From: Candidatus Altimarinota bacterium
Lineage (GTDB): Bacteria > Patescibacteriota > Gracilibacteria > BD1-5 > UBA6164
Length of the DNA stretch: 64,000 bases
NCBI GenBank assembly: GCA_028713225.1
Contig: JAQTOS010000002.1
Coordinates: 115,627 to 179,626 of the forward strand
Direction: 5' to 3'
In this document: piece by piece, positions 35,848 to 47,245 of the stretch
Numbering within the stretch: position 1 is the first letter of the stretch
How the letters are laid out: each line of letters begins with the position of its first letter
Notes under the pieces: generated by a model
What the model was told of the DNA's origin: nothing
What the model saw: only the letters and a program-made list of their open reading frames with translations
Database searches by the model: none
Made by a program: the position numbers and the translations under genes

Positions 35848-36537
35848 TTATTTTGTAGTATCAATTCTGATAGAAGGTCACATAGCATTACAAACAAATA
35901 TTGTATTGATATATTTTCCTTTTGAACCAGAAGGTTTTACTTCATTGATTGTATTCATGAAATATTTAACGTTTTCAGTTAATTTATCTTTACCAAAAGA
36001 CAATTTACCAAAAGTTGAATGGATATTACCTTGTTTATCAGTTTTAAATTCAAATTTACCGTTAGCGATTTCTTTTACGATTGAAAGTAAATCATCTCAA
36101 ACAGTTCCAGTTTTTGGATTAGGCATAAGACCTTTTGGACCAAGAACTTTAGCTATTTTACCTAATTGTCTCATCATAGCAGGACTAGCAACACATACAT
36201 CAAAATCTAGAGAAACTTCTCCTTTAGCGATTTGATCTACTAATTCCATATCACCTACTTTTGCAGCACCAGCAGCAAGTAATTCAGCTTCTCAACCAGC
36301 GTCAGTGAAAACACAGATTTTAGCAGTTTTACCAGTACCATTTGGTAAAGTAATAGTAGTTCTGATCATTTGATCAGCGTATTTTGGATCTAGATTAAGA
36401 TTGAAATGAACTTCAACAGAAGGATCAAACTTAACAGTATTAGTTTTTTCTAGTAATTCAATAGCTTCAGCAACTGAATATCCTAGTTCATTATTAACAA
36501 GCTCAACAGCTTTTTTATATTTTTTACCTCTAAACAT
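35848..36537 (-). CDS. rplA: Ribosomal protein uL1
   Basis: 229 residues, typical L1. Binds 23S rRNA at the L1 stalk and guides E-site tRNA exit. N-terminus [11 protein letters not shown], central FTDAGGEAE and [22 protein letters not shown] are signature segments. Most glycines are GGN with few UGA, as expected of a strongly expressed gene. I start at MFRGKKYKK; the longer in-frame extension (to 36663) lacks homology and overlaps a leader hairpin. rplK is not adjacent. Confidence 0.95.
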
Positions 36538-36560
36538 GGTATCAAATTTCTTAAAAAATA

Positions 36561-36597
36561 AAAGGTATAACGAGCTACTTATATTCGCTCTTCCTTT
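36561..36597 (-). promoter_or_regulatory. Candidate L1-binding leader hairpin
   Basis: In the rplA 5' leader, AAAGG…CCTTT encloses a GAGC/GCTC stem with asymmetric internal loops. L1 represses its own mRNA in other bacteria through a short bulged stem, so this is a candidate autoregulatory site. Structure seen, function inferred. Confidence 0.35.
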
Positions 36598-36667
36598 AAA
36601 AGGCGAGGGAATTGTATTTAAAAAGCTCCAAAAAGCAAATTTATTTTTGAAAAAATCTTTCAAATTT

Positions 36668-36696
36668 TTGCAAGAAAATAAGTTTTATGATAATAT
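36668..36696 (+). promoter_or_regulatory. TTGCAA-type promoter of the 216-aa gene
   Basis: TTGCAA (36668-36673), 17 bases, TAATAT (36691-36696), in a context (TTTTATGATAATATAA) almost the same as before the FISUMP-like genes. Confidence 0.6.
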
Positions 36697-36727
36697 AAGA
36701 AAGTATTTAATTTATAATTGTAAAAAT

Positions 36728-37378
36728 ATGAATAGAAATAATTTATCTCAACAAAAAAATACTCTTTGAGAAAATGAAAAAATAATTAAATGGAGTGATA
36801 AACCATTTAATGAATTGGTGGATAAAACTAATATTGATATTTTAAATATTATTTCTGATAAAGATGCTTGAATTACAGAAAATGGAGATAATTTGTCTTC
36901 TTTTTCTGAAAGACAAAAATTATTGGATGATGCATATAATTTAGAATCTCAAAATATTATTAACTCATTAAGAAAAAATACATTAATAACTATTAATGAA
37001 GAAGAAATATTAGCTATTACTAATATTATTATAAATCAATATAACAGAGAAAAAAAAATTTTTAAGAAAAATATTAATCTGCAAAATTTTTATCATTTTC
37101 TTTGAGATTTAAAAGTAATAAAAAATGATGTCACAAAAAAATATGAGATAAGATGTTGATGATTTAGACAAGAACTAGATAAAATTGATGATACATATAA
37201 AGATAAGTATAGAATTAAATTTAGTTCTAATTATTACATAAGTGATGATTGGCACCCAGATAGAGTAGAAGATCATTATTCATATTTTTGTTTACGTTTT
37301 TCAAATGATTATTGAAGTAGTGCTATTAAAATAAATACACTAGAATTAGTTAAATCTTTTTTAAGAGATTATAAATAA
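36728..37378 (+). CDS. Hypothetical protein (216 aa)
   Basis: 216 residues, soluble, Asn/Ile/Lys-rich. The first half is helical (SERQKLLDDAYNLESQNI, NEEEILAITNIIINQYN), the second beta-rich and aromatic (YYISDDWHPDRVEDHYSYF, RFSNDYGSSAIKI). No motif recognised. It shares promoter and terminator types with the FISUMP-like genes, so it may be expressed with them. Confidence 0.65.
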
Positions 37379-37382
37379 TTTC

Positions 37383-37416
37383 AAAAAAATAAATCCCATT
37401 TGGGATTTATTTTTTT
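37383..37416. terminator. Terminator between 216-aa gene and rpoD
   Basis: AAAAAAATAAATCCC/GGGATTTATTTTTTT with ATTT loop; works on both strands. Confidence 0.9.
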
Positions 37417-37429
37417 GCATAGAAAATTT

Positions 37430-38821
37430 TTAGAAAAATTTTATTTTATCAGCATTTGGATGATCTCTTAATTTTTCAAGAGTTTTAGCTTCAATTTGTC
37501 TGATTCTTTCTCTTGTTACTCAGAATTCTTTTCCTACTTCTTCAAGTGTATGCATTTCTCATCCATCAAGTCAGAATCTCATTATGATGATTTTTCTTTC
37601 TCTTGGAGTAAGGAAATCAAGCATTTCATATAGATTGTCTTTTAGTAGAGTTGTATTTGCTTGTTTATCTGGAGTTGGATTTTTGTCATCTTCGATGAAA
37701 TCTCATAGAGAAGTATCCTCTTCTGATCAAACTGGAGCATCAAGTGAAAGTATATCTTGAGAAATTCTCATTATTTGTCTTACTTTTCTGATATCCATAT
37801 CCATTTCCGTAGCAAGTTCTTCCATTAATGGTTCTCTTGTAAGTTCTTGAGTAAGTCTTCTGTAAGTATGAGTGAATTTGTTTATAGTTTCTATCATATG
37901 AACAGGAACTCTGATAGTTCTTGCTTGGTCAGCGATAGCTCTAGTAACTCATTGTCTTATCCACCAAGTTGCATAAGTTGAAAATTTAAATCATTTATCT
38001 GGATCAAATTTGTCTACAGCTCTAAATAATCATACATTTCATTCTTGAATCAAATCTAGAAGTCCAAGACCTCTTCACATATATTTTTTAGCAATTGAAA
38101 CTACAAGTCTTAAATTGGCAGCAGCTAATTTCTTTCTTGATTCCATATCTCAAGCTTTTACTTTTCTTCATAAATCTAGTTCTTCGTCTCAAGTTAATAA
38201 TGGAACTCTTCAGATTTCATTTAGATACATTCTAATAGAATCGTCAGAAATTTCAGATAAATCAACTACGTGTTTTTCTACTTTTGCTTTTTCATCACCT
38301 CATTCTATTCAAAAAAGCAAATCTTTATCTAAACTGTCAACAATATCAATTTTTAATTGCAAAAATCTAGTATAAACTTCATCAAGTAAATCTAAATCAT
38401 CTTCAGCATTAGGAAGTGCTGACATAAGCTCATCTTGAGTGATTTTACCATCTTTTTTTCATTTTTTCATCAATTCTTGAATTGTATCTGGCATTCCTTC
38501 AAGATATTTAGCTTCAACTTCAACATCAATGAATTTTGTCATTCATTTACCAATTCTTCTTTTATCATTTTCTCTATCAATTGGAATTTTTTTAAGTCAT
38601 TTTTCTTTTTTCTTTCAATCTTCTCATTCACTATCACCAGGAAAATCTTCAAATTCGTCTTCAAAATCTTCAAATTCGTCTTCGTCCAAATCTAGGTCTT
38701 TAGCTTTTTCTGGACTAAAATCTAAATCAATTTTATCGTCAATATTTTCTATTCATAAACTAGAAAGATCTACTTCTTCTATATTTGAATCATCTTTTCT
38801 TTTGTCGTCTTTTTTTGACAT
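37430..38821 (-). CDS. rpoD: RNA polymerase primary sigma factor (sigma-70, RpoD)
   Basis: 463 residues. An acidic N-terminus with a tandem [14 protein letters not shown] stretch is followed by region 1.1-like sequence, region 1.2 ([16 protein letters not shown]), 2 ([35 protein letters not shown]), 3, and 4 ([33 protein letters not shown]). Directs RNA polymerase to housekeeping promoters. It presumably recognises both TTGACA/TATAAT and the frequent TTGCAA type. The 5' spacer to miaB carries a hairpin at 38867. Confidence 0.96.
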
Positions 38822-38866
38822 TCTTTTAAAAAATCTTAGAAAATAATATAACACTAAAAAATAACT

Positions 38867-38892
38867 AAAAGCCCTTTTTCTAAAGGGTTTTT
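38867..38892. terminator. Hairpin in the rpoD-miaB divergent spacer
   Basis: AAAAGCCCTTT/AAAGGGTTTT stem with T-run on the plus strand. It lies about 50 bases upstream of rpoD; no gene between rpoD and miaB explains it, so it may be an attenuator-like element. The rest of the 38822-39059 spacer is AT-rich with no ORF I trust. Confidence 0.45.
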
Positions 38893-39059
38893 AATATTTT
38901 TAAATGTTTGTTTTCGTATTTTTGTTCATTACATATTTTTATGCAATATTTTACATGCCTGATTTTATCTATTTTAGTCTAAAAGTAAAGTAAAAATTGA
39001 AAAACTGAAATATTTAAATAAAATGCAAATAAATTTAAGAATATTAAGAAGAAAAATAC

Positions 39060-40520
39060 ATGAAAAAATATTTTATAATGACATTTGGATGCCAAATGAA
39101 TTATGCAGATTCAGAAAAAGTGAATATGCTACTTTTACAATCTGGTTTTATGACGACAAAGGATTGGAGAGATGCGGATTTAATCATATTTAATACTTGT
39201 TCAGTTAGAAAAAAATGAGAAGATAGAGTTTTTGGAATGTATGAAGAAATCCAAAAAGAAATAGAAAGACTTGAAAAACTTTGAACTTCAAAAAGATTTG
39301 TTATCTGAATAACAGGTTGTATGGTTAGAAAATCATGAGTAAATGAAAAATATTTTGACCGAGAATGAAAAAAGAGAGAAAGAGCTAAAAAAATAGAATA
39401 TGTAAGTGAGGAAAATGCACTACTAAACAATGATGATAAACTTTTTCCAAGAATGCAAAATTTAGACTTTGTTTTCAGAATCGAAGAAGTTAATTATTTA
39501 AATAAAATTTTAAGTCATATTTTCAATGAACAAATTGGAAATGACCATAAATTTGATGATTATTTGAAATCAAAACAACTTAGAGAAAATCCATCATCAG
39601 CTTCAGTTATAATACAAAAATGATGTGATAATTTCTGTACTTTTTGTATAGTTCCATACACAAGAGATAGAGAAATTTCTCGTGATTCTACTGAAATTAT
39701 AAATGAAATAAAAGAAGCAGCAAACGCATTAGCGACAGAAGTAACTCTACTTGGGCAAAATGTAAATTCTTATGGAAAACAATTTAATAAAGCTCTTTGG
39801 AATGAAGAAAAATCAGCTTGGAATGCGGGAATAGGAAAATCACCCTTTAGAAAATTACTTGAAGAAGTAACAAGCGTTGAATGAATAAAAAGAATTAGAT
39901 TTACATCAAGTAATCCGCATGATATGACGGCAGATATTTTGGATGCGCATTTTGAACTTCCGAATATGTGTAATTATATACATTTTGCTTTGCAATCAGG
40001 AAATGATGAAATTTTGAAGAAGATGAATAGAAGACATAAATATGAAGAATTTAAAAGAATTGTAAAATATTTAAGAGAAAAAGACCCACTTTTTTCTATT
40101 TCAACTGATATAATTGTTGGATTTTCAGGTGAAACTGAAGAACAATTTCAAGATACTGTAAAAGCCCTTGAAGAACTTGAATTTGATTTTGTTTATATCG
40201 CTAGGTATTCTGTAAGAACTGGAACTATCGCTTCAAAAATATACTGCGATGATGTTACAAGCGAAGAAAAAGCTAGAAGATGGCATATATTAAACTGAGT
40301 TTTAGAAAAAAATGTAGCCAAAAGAAATGCTTTGATGCTTTGAAGAATAGAAGAAATACTGATTTCTGGAATAAAATGAGATGAATTTGTAGGAAGAACT
40401 AGAAATTTCAAAGAAGTGCAATTTCCATATAATGAAAATTACAAAGTTTGAGATTTAGTTAATGTAAAAATCACTTGCCTTGATAAATGGGTTTTAAAAT
40501 GAGAAATAGTTAATAATTAA
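39060..40520 (+). CDS. miaB: tRNA-2-methylthio-N6-isopentenyladenosine methylthiotransferase MiaB
   Basis: 486 residues. Radical SAM enzyme that adds a methylthio group to i6A37 of tRNAs reading U-starting codons, including the UGA-reading tRNA here (A37 present). UPF0004 domain [12 protein letters not shown] and NTCSV; radical [15 protein letters not shown] domain at the end ([16 protein letters not shown]). An insertion of about 40 residues near 90-170 is longer than usual. Followed 6 bases later by the vWA gene. Confidence 0.92.
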
Positions 40521-40526
40521 TTTTTT

Positions 40527-41498
40527 ATGAATACATATATTTTTGCATTATTTGTGCTTTTATGAATTTTTCTTCTGACAAGCATTGTATATAAAACATA
40601 TTTGCAAGATAAATCATTTAAAATATGAAAGTTTAATTCAAATATTAAAGCTGTTTATATTTCATATTTACTTTTATTTTTATCTTTTGTTTTGCTTTTA
40701 ATATCAGCTTTTTTTACTGATTATACAACGCAAAATGATTCTCAAAAATCAAATGAAAAAGTGCTTTTTTTACTAGATGTTTCAACTTCTATGAAAGCTC
40801 TTGATTATTCTGAGTGAAATAAAACTTTTTCTAGATTGGATACTGCTAAAAAATGGATAAGTGATTTTATCTCAAATTCACCAAATATTTCAGCCGGATT
40901 AAATGTTTTTGCTTGAGATGTTGTTTGAATAATGCCTATAATGAATGATAGTGATACTTTTTTGACTTTTTTATCTTGAGTAGATGAAAATAACGTAAGT
41001 GTACAGTGAACTGATATTTACGGAGCCTTAGCTTATTCTGTTGAGAGATTTGATGAAAAAGAAAATTCTTCTAAGAGCATTTTTTTACTTAGTGATGGAT
41101 GAGATGATTTGAATAAAACTGATTTTTCAAAAATAAAAGCTCTTTTAGATAAAGAAAAAATAAAGCTTTATATTATTTGAATTTGAAATAAAAAATGAAG
41201 TTTTATACCAGAATTAACTGATTATTTTGGTAAAACTACATATAAACAATATAAATGAGAAAATGTTATAACTAAACTAAATTCTGAAAATTTGAAGTCC
41301 ATAGCTTCAAAACTAGGAGCTTCTTACGCAGGATTAACAGGATATAATGATTCTAGTTATAAGACTATTATCTGAAATTCTAACTCTTTAATAAATTTAA
41401 ATACAAAAGAAAATAGGTATTTGATTATTTTGTCTTATATTCTATTTCTCTCTTTTTCTATATTATTTTTTACAAATAAATTTGCATGAAAAAAATAA
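40527..41498 (+). CDS. von Willebrand factor A membrane protein (BatB-like)
   Basis: 323 residues: two N-terminal membrane segments (about 4-20 and 45-67), a vWA domain with MIDAS residues (LLDVSTSMKALD, the later T in VQGTDIYGAL, LSDGGDD) and a C-terminal membrane segment. The layout matches BatA/BatB aerotolerance-type proteins, which assemble with a TPR partner. The following gene overlaps it by 13 bases and looks like that partner. Confidence 0.82.
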
Positions 41499-42349
41499 TT
41501 ATATTTTTAATTTTAATATTATTTTATCAAAAAACTTTTGCTTTGGAATTGGATACTTTTGATAATCTAAGACTTTTTTTGTATTCTCCTCAAATGTTAT
41601 ACAATAAGTGAGTAGATTTATATAAATCTTGAGATTATAAAAAAGCCGATTTTTACTTTGATATGACAAAATGTTGAAAAGATAAGGAAATATGTTCAAA
41701 AAAGTTTTATAATAAATGAAATACTGAATATAAATTATGAGAACAATCAAAAGATATAAATGAAAAACAAGTGAATTGGGAAAGTTCTGCAAATTCTTAT
41801 AATGAATCTTTGAAATATAAATTTGATGACTATACTAAGCAAAATCTAGATTTTGTATTACAGAAATTAAATGCATTAAAACAGAAAAAAGACGAAGAAA
41901 AGAAACAACAAGAAGAGCAAAAAAAGAAGGAAAACTCTAAAAAAGATAATAATTCTTCACAAAAAGAAGAACAAAAACAAGATTCAAAAACTTCTTCAGG
42001 TTCTACTCAAAAAGAAGAACAAAAGAAACAAGAAGAAAAATCTCAAAAACAAGAGCAAAAATGACAAAAATGAGAAGACTCTCCTCAGGTAGTAAAAAAT
42101 CAAAGTATGTGACTCGGGTGAGATGCAAATAATAAACAAGCTTTAAGTCCAGATGAAGCAAAACAACTAGAAGATTATTATCAAAGTTTGAAAAATGATG
42201 AAAAACAAAATCAGGAATTTTTCAATAAAAAGAATAATGATAAAAAAGAAGAATCTCCATTTGATCAATTCTTATCACCATTTAAATTTTTTGATTCAGA
42301 CCCATTTTTTGATGAACAATGACAAAAGGATAATTGAAAAGATTGGTAA
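41486..42349 (+). CDS. TPR-like/coiled-coil secreted protein (BatC-like partner)
   Basis: 287 residues with a signal peptide (MKKIIIFLILILFYQKTFA), a TPR-like helical repeat (NKGVDLYKSGDYKKADFYF, YNKGNTEYKLGEQ, SSANSYNESLKYKFDD), then a long Lys/Gln/Glu-rich coiled or disordered region and an Asp/Phe-rich end. The start overlaps the vWA gene by 13 bases, so translation is coupled. Together they resemble the Bat operon; the biological role in this lineage is unproven. Confidence 0.75.
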
Positions 42350-42371
42350 AATAAATAATAAAACAATAAAA

Positions 42372-43436
42372 ATGAAAATAACTAAATTGACACAAAATAA
42401 TTACAAAGACTTTGATTTTGGAAAATTCCAAAATTCTTTTTGGCAATCAGGAATCTGGATAAATATAATTTTATCTGGATGACAAGCAGAAAGTGTGTTT
42501 GTACTTGAACTAGATAGTAAATACGCAGTAGCTGAAAAAAGAAAAATTACTTTTTGATTTGGACTTTTTGTTTTGTGAGTAAGTGATGAAAATATAGCTT
42601 TATTTAGAGAAGATTTAATAAAATTATCAAAAGAAGATAATTGTCTTTTTGTTCAATTTGAAACTATAAATTATGAAGGATATAAAACTCAAGAAAATTT
42701 TCAAAAAGGAAGTATTTGAGCTGAAAAAGATATAAATTCTAGCGAGCCGTACAATAGTTACGGTGAGTGAATTTCTAGATTTTGAAGTTCAAAGACGAGT
42801 TTTTCGAAAGTTTCTTACTATAAAAAATTTATAACTCCATATACAGCTTTAATAGATTTAACTAAAACTGAAGAAGAAATTTTAGCTCAAATGAAACCAA
42901 AAGGAAGATATAATATAAAAGTGGCAGAGAAAAATGAAATAGTAGTTAAAAATGCTGAAATTACAGATGAAAATATTTCTGTGTTTTATGATTTGATGAT
43001 GGAAACTACTTCAAGAGATTCTTTTAACTGAAATAGTTTAGAATTTTATAAAAGATTTTTAAATGCTTCAGATAATAACTTACTTTTTATAGCTTATAAA
43101 TGAGAAGTTCCAGTTGCTGCTTGAATATTTGTATATTTTTGAGAACTTGCGACTTATTACTATTGAGCATCAAGTTCAGACAAAGCCTATAGAAATCTTA
43201 TGTCTCCATATTTATTACAATGGAACGCTATAAAAGAAGGGAAGTTTAGATGATGCAAATTATATGATTTCTTATGAATAGCTTCACCAAATGAAGAAAA
43301 TTCACCGCTGGCTTGAGTTACAGATTTTAAATTAAAATTGACTCCTGATTCTAGGGAAGTATCTCACTGCGAGATTTATATAAATAATAAAATTAAGTAT
43401 AATTTAATTCTATTATTGAAGAAATTAAAAAAGTAG
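42372..43436 (+). CDS. FemAB/GNAT-fold peptidoglycan-bridge-like aminoacyltransferase
   Basis: 354 residues. The motif KPKGRYNIKVAEKNEI and the C-terminal stretch from GASSSDKAYRNLMSPYLLQWNAIKEGKFRGCKLYDFLGI match the FemAB (BacA/FemX-type) family, which adds amino acids from aminoacyl-tRNA to peptidoglycan stems. About two-thirds of its glycines are UGA. The TAG stop is formed inside a GTAGGGAACG repeat, so that element set its C-terminus. Confidence 0.85.
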
Positions 43437-43566
43437 GGAACGAATATTTTCGTTCCGAAAAAGATATTCTTTGTGAATAAATCTAGGGAACGATTGCATC
43501 GTTCCTTTTTGTATAATAATTTCCTTTTTATTTTTTAAAAAGAAAAAGAACGGTTTTGAACCGTTC
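43433..43566. repeat. GTAGGGAACG palindromes and terminators after the FemAB-like gene
   Basis: Elements at 43433-43456 (GTAGGGAACG…CGTTCC) and 43484-43505 (TAGGGAACGATTGCATCGTTCC type with T-run), plus a small GAACGGTTTTGAACCGTTC stem at 43548-43566. They separate the FemAB gene from the foreign islet. Confidence 0.8.
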
Positions 43567-43587
43567 AGTGGAAGAAAATAGACAATT

Positions 43588-43824
43588 TTAGCCTACTTCT
43601 TTTTTTGTAGAAGTAAGATTATCAGCGATAATCATCGCAACAATTTCACTCAGCCTTTTCTCTTTAAAATCCATTATAGGATTATCATGGATATCAAAAA
43701 AACCGCTATGTGTTTGATAGATTGAACTACCTTTGTATGAAACAATTTGTCCATCAATTAACATTTGTCCATCTTTGTTTCTTGATACAATATGTTTTTT
43801 ACCATCTAGATTTATAGTAGCCAT
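43588..43824 (-). CDS. Islet protein of unknown function (78 aa)
   Basis: 78 residues, soluble; MATINLDGKKHIVSRNKDGQ, beta-rich with DG repeats, then a helical C-terminus. A Shine-Dalgarno sequence (TTGGAGAAAAAAT before ATG) and promoter TTGACT, 16 bases, TATACT (43853-43880) precede it. None of its six glycines is UGA, unlike neighbours. Probably foreign DNA; no function recognised. Confidence 0.7.
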   Translation of the reverse strand: MATINLDGKKHIVSRNKDGQMLIDGQIVSYKGSSIYQTHSGFFDIHDNPIMDFKEKRLSEIVAMIIADNLTSTKKEVG

Positions 43825-43852
43825 ATTTTTTCTCCAATTTTAAAGTTTCGTG

Positions 43853-43880
43853 AGTATAACTAAAAAAGTAAATAAGTCAA
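43853..43880 (-). promoter_or_regulatory. Promoter of the 78-aa islet gene
   Basis: Minus strand TTGACT (43875-43880), 16 bases, TATACT (43853-43858). Same TTATTGACTTA context as the promoter at 44513. Confidence 0.75.
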
Positions 43881-43888
43881 TAAAAAAT

Positions 43889-43913
43889 AATAGGTCGGAA
43901 AATCCGACCTATT
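43889..43913 (-). terminator. Terminator of the 190-aa islet gene
   Basis: AATAGGTCGG/CCGACCTATT stem, five-base loop, followed on the minus strand by ATTTTTTATT. It lies directly after the stop codon. Confidence 0.85.
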
Positions 43914-44486
43914 TTAAGCATAATCCGGTGAAAGTATACATGTAATATCATCCTCAATCGCAAGATTTGTTGGTGAATTAATGTAATTATCACGGACTTC
44001 AGCAACAGTGTATAAATATGGAAACTTTTCAACTGTTGTTTCTTTTTCTTCTTCTTTCAGAAAACTTTGCAACTTAATTGTGCTAATATCTTCCGAAATA
44101 ACTGATTTTAATACCTTTTCCATTTTTAGTAAACGGCGAACATAAGATAATTCTCCGTCCATTCCACAATTTGCATTTATTCTAACTGAGAATAGTAGAT
44201 ATAATGTTGCTTGTTTCTTTGTCATCCAGGAATCTACTTCCTGAATGTGATGGATAATGGAATCCATTCCAGTTTCTGGATCAGTATACATTAATCCAAG
44301 TTCATCGAATTTGTAATGAATAAGAGTTATAAAACCAAGAACTTGTTCAATTTCCTCATTACTTAGACTTTCAGTCTTGATTTCTTCAAGAAACTTAGAT
44401 AAAGTTATTTCTTTTTTTTCAACTTCATCAACAATCATAGCAAGTGTAGAACCAAGTTCTTCGTCTTTTTGTGTAAATATAGGCAT
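43914..44486 (-). CDS. Islet protein of unknown function (190 aa)
   Basis: 190 residues, soluble, helical, acidic, ending SPDYA. Leader AAAAAAGGAGGGGATATT gives a strong Shine-Dalgarno. Arginine uses CGT and CGC as well as AGA, and glycine never uses UGA, both unlike the surrounding genes. It has its own promoter and terminator. This makes recent transfer from a standard-code bacterium or phage likely. I recognise no family. Confidence 0.75.
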   Translation of the reverse strand: MPIFTQKDEELGSTLAMIVDEVEKKEITLSKFLEEIKTESLSNEEIEQVLGFITLIHYKFDELGLMYTDPETGMDSIIHHIQEVDSWMTKKQATLYLLFSVRINANCGMDGELSYVRRLLKMEKVLKSVISEDISTIKLQSFLKEEEKETTVEKFPYLYTVAEVRDNYINSPTNLAIEDDITCILSPDYA

Positions 44487-44512
44487 AATATCCCCTCCTT
44501 TTTTGTATAATT

Positions 44513-44540
44513 TTTATACTCAGAATTTTCATTAAGTCAA
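44513..44540 (-). promoter_or_regulatory. Promoter of the 190-aa islet gene
   Basis: Minus strand TTGACT (44535-44540), 16 bases, TATAAA (44513-44518). Confidence 0.75.
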
Positions 44541-44547
44541 TAAAAAA

Positions 44548-44636
44548 GTAGGGAACAAATATTTTTGTTCCGAAAAAGTAGGGAACGCGGGCCCGCGTTC
44601 CCTACGAACAAAAGCGAGATTAATCTCGCTTTTGTT
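44548..44636. repeat. Two GTAGGGAAC palindromes and clpB terminator
   Basis: Elements at 44548-44571 (GTAGGGAACAAATATTTTTG…) and 44578-44605 (full palindrome with GCGGGCCCGC centre), then AACAAAAGCGAGATT/AATCTCGCTTTTGTT (44607-44636), the terminator overlapping the clpB stop. Confidence 0.85.
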
Positions 44637-47220
44637 ATTTAACAATCAAATTTCATTTTTCATCAACACTTAGGATTATATCATCTCAAGCTTTTATTTC
44701 ATTTGAAATTATCTTCGTAGATAAATTATTCATAATAACATTTGTTATTGCTCTTTTCATAGGTCTCGCACCAAATTCTCTGTCATAACCGACTTTGATA
44801 AGATAATCTTTTAATGAGTCAGAGAATTCTACTTTTATATCTTTGTCTTTTAAAATTTTTGCTACATTTTTAAGTAAAATCGTAACTATATTTTTTAACA
44901 TGCTTTCTGATAGTGGATTGAAAACAATTATATCGTCTATTCTGTTTAGAAATTCAGGTCTGAAATGTCCTCTTAAATCGGGTTCTATTTCTTTTAGAAT
45001 TTCATCACTATTTTTCCCATCCTTAGTCAAGTCTTGGATTTTATATGATCCGATATTACTTGTAAGGATTATTATAGTGTTTTTGAAATCTACAGTTCTT
45101 CATTTTCAATCTGTAAGTCTTCCATCATCTAGTACTTGCAAAAGTATATTAAATACATCACCATGAGCTTTTTCTACTTCATCAAAAAGTATTACAGAAA
45201 ATGGTTTTCTTCTAACAGCCTCTGTTAATTGTCCACCTTCTTCATATCCAACATAACCTGGAGCAGCTCAAACTAGTCTAGAAACTGAATGTTTTTCCAT
45301 ATATTCACTCATATCTATTCTAATCATTGCGTTTTTATCGTTGAAAAGTAGTTCAGCTAAAGCTTTTGCAGTTTCAGTTTTACCTACTCAAGTTGGTCCT
45401 AAAAATAGGAAAGATCCAAGTGGTTTTGATTCTTCATTTAATCAGGCTCTTGCTCTTCTAATTGCGTTTGATACTGCACTTATTGCTTTTTCTTGTCAAA
45501 CTACTTGTTTAGATAAATATTCTTCCATATGCAGAAGTTTATCTTTTTCTTTTTCTATAAGTTTGCTTGCAGGAATTCCTGTCCATTTAGCAATTATTTC
45601 AGCAATATCTTCTTCTGTAACTTTGTCTTTTAGGAAACTTTTTCCATTTTCTTGCAATTCGCTTAATGATTTTTCAATATTTTCTATTTCTTTTTCAAGT
45701 GTAGGAATATCAGAGTATCTAATTTTTGCAACTTTTGCAAAGTCAGTATTTCTCTCTCGCTCATCTGCCTCAACTTTCAAACTATCTATTTTTTCTCTAG
45801 TTTCTTTGATTTTAATTATCATATCTTTTTCTCTTCTCCAAGCTTGTTCTAGTTTAGTTGCTTCTTCTTTTTTGTTAGCTATTTTTTTACTTATTTCATT
45901 TAGATTTTCTGACTTTGTTCAATCTTCATTTTTCTTAGCCTCCAATTCTATTTCCAAAGTTCTAATTTCTTTTTGTAGAATGTCTAGTTCAACAGGTTTT
46001 GAAATAGAATTTATTTTTACACTAGATAATGCTTCATCCATCAAATCTATTGCTTTGTCTGGAAGTTTTCTATCACTTATATATTTTATAGATAAATCAA
46101 CAGCTGCTTCAATAGCTGAATCTGTGATTTTTATTCCGTGATGAGTTTCATATTTATCTTTTATTCATCTCAAAATAGTTAATGCATCATCACGATTTGG
46201 TTCATCTACTATTACTTGTGCAAATCTTCTTTCTAGTGCTGGGTCTTTCTCTATATATTTTCTATATTCGTTTATAGTTGTAGCCCCGATTAGATGCATT
46301 TGTCATCTTGCTAGACTTGGTTTAAGTAGATTTCCAGCATCACCTTGTCATTCAGCTGCTCATGCTCATACAATGGTGTGGATTTCATCAATAAAAAGTA
46401 TTATATTTCCATCAGATTTTTCTACTTCTTTGATTACTGCTTTTAGTCTTTCTTCAAATTCTCATCTATATTTTGCTCCAGCAATTAGAGCTCACATATC
46501 AAGAGTAATAAGTCTTTTTCAGACTAAGTTATCTGGAATATCTCTTTCAGCGATTTTACGAGCAATTCACTCAACTATCGCAGTTTTACCTACTCCAGGA
46601 TCTCAAACTAATACTGGATTATTTTTACTTCTTCTTGAGAGTATTTGAATAGCTCTTCTGATTTCTTCTTCTCTTCAGATTACTGGGTCTATTTTTCACT
46701 TTTTTGCAAGTTCAACTAAATCAATTCAGTATTTTTTTAATGCATTTAGTTTATTTTCACCATCATTATCTTCTATAATTTCACCATTTCTCATTTTTTC
46801 TATTACTTCTTTTGTAGAATCAAAATTTAGTCAAAATGTTTTAAGTAAATCTATAGTTTTAGAATCAGCTTTTTTAAATAAAGCCAAAAATAAATGTTCT
46901 TCCGTGATAAATTTATCTTTCATACTAGATGAAATTTTTTCAGCTTCAGAAAATACTTCGTTTAATTCTCTTGAAATAGCTAACTGATACATTCCATCGA
47001 TTTTTGATAAATTTTCTCTTTCTCACTTAACTGATTTTAAAAGTAAATCTTTATTTACTCATAAATCAAGCAATATATCATTAGTTATAGAATCCTCGGC
47101 TTTTAGCATAGATTCAAGTAAATGAAGTGGGTGAATTTGTGGATTTTGACTATTATTAGCCAAGTCCTGAGCTTCCTGAATACGCATCGAAGCACTTATT
47201 GTAAATTTTTCAATATTCAT
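44635..47220 (-). CDS. clpB: ATP-dependent chaperone ClpB
   Basis: 861 residues, usual length. Hsp100 disaggregase that works with DnaK on aggregated proteins. N-terminal Clp repeat domain, NBD1 with Walker A GDPGVGKT and LFIDEIH, the ClpB-type coiled-coil middle domain (about 400-530), NBD2 with GPTGVGKT and LFDEVEKA, and the sensor 2 [14 protein letters not shown]. The middle-domain Arg at CGA (ADE-CGA-ERNTDF) supports CGA = Arg. No CIRCE or CtsR site seen upstream. Confidence 0.96.
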
Positions 47221-47245
47221 AATTTCTAAAAATTAATAAATAAAT

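Noticed and set aside
36538..36663. Longer L1 protein starting at 36663
   Set aside because: The extra 42 residues have no L1 homology and overlap a leader hairpin.
43588..44486. Assembly contamination as the only explanation of the islet
   Set aside because: Islet boundaries fall in intergenic DNA beside the same GTAGGG repeats as elsewhere, and three separate loci share the features; insertion is more likely, though read mapping is needed to be sure.
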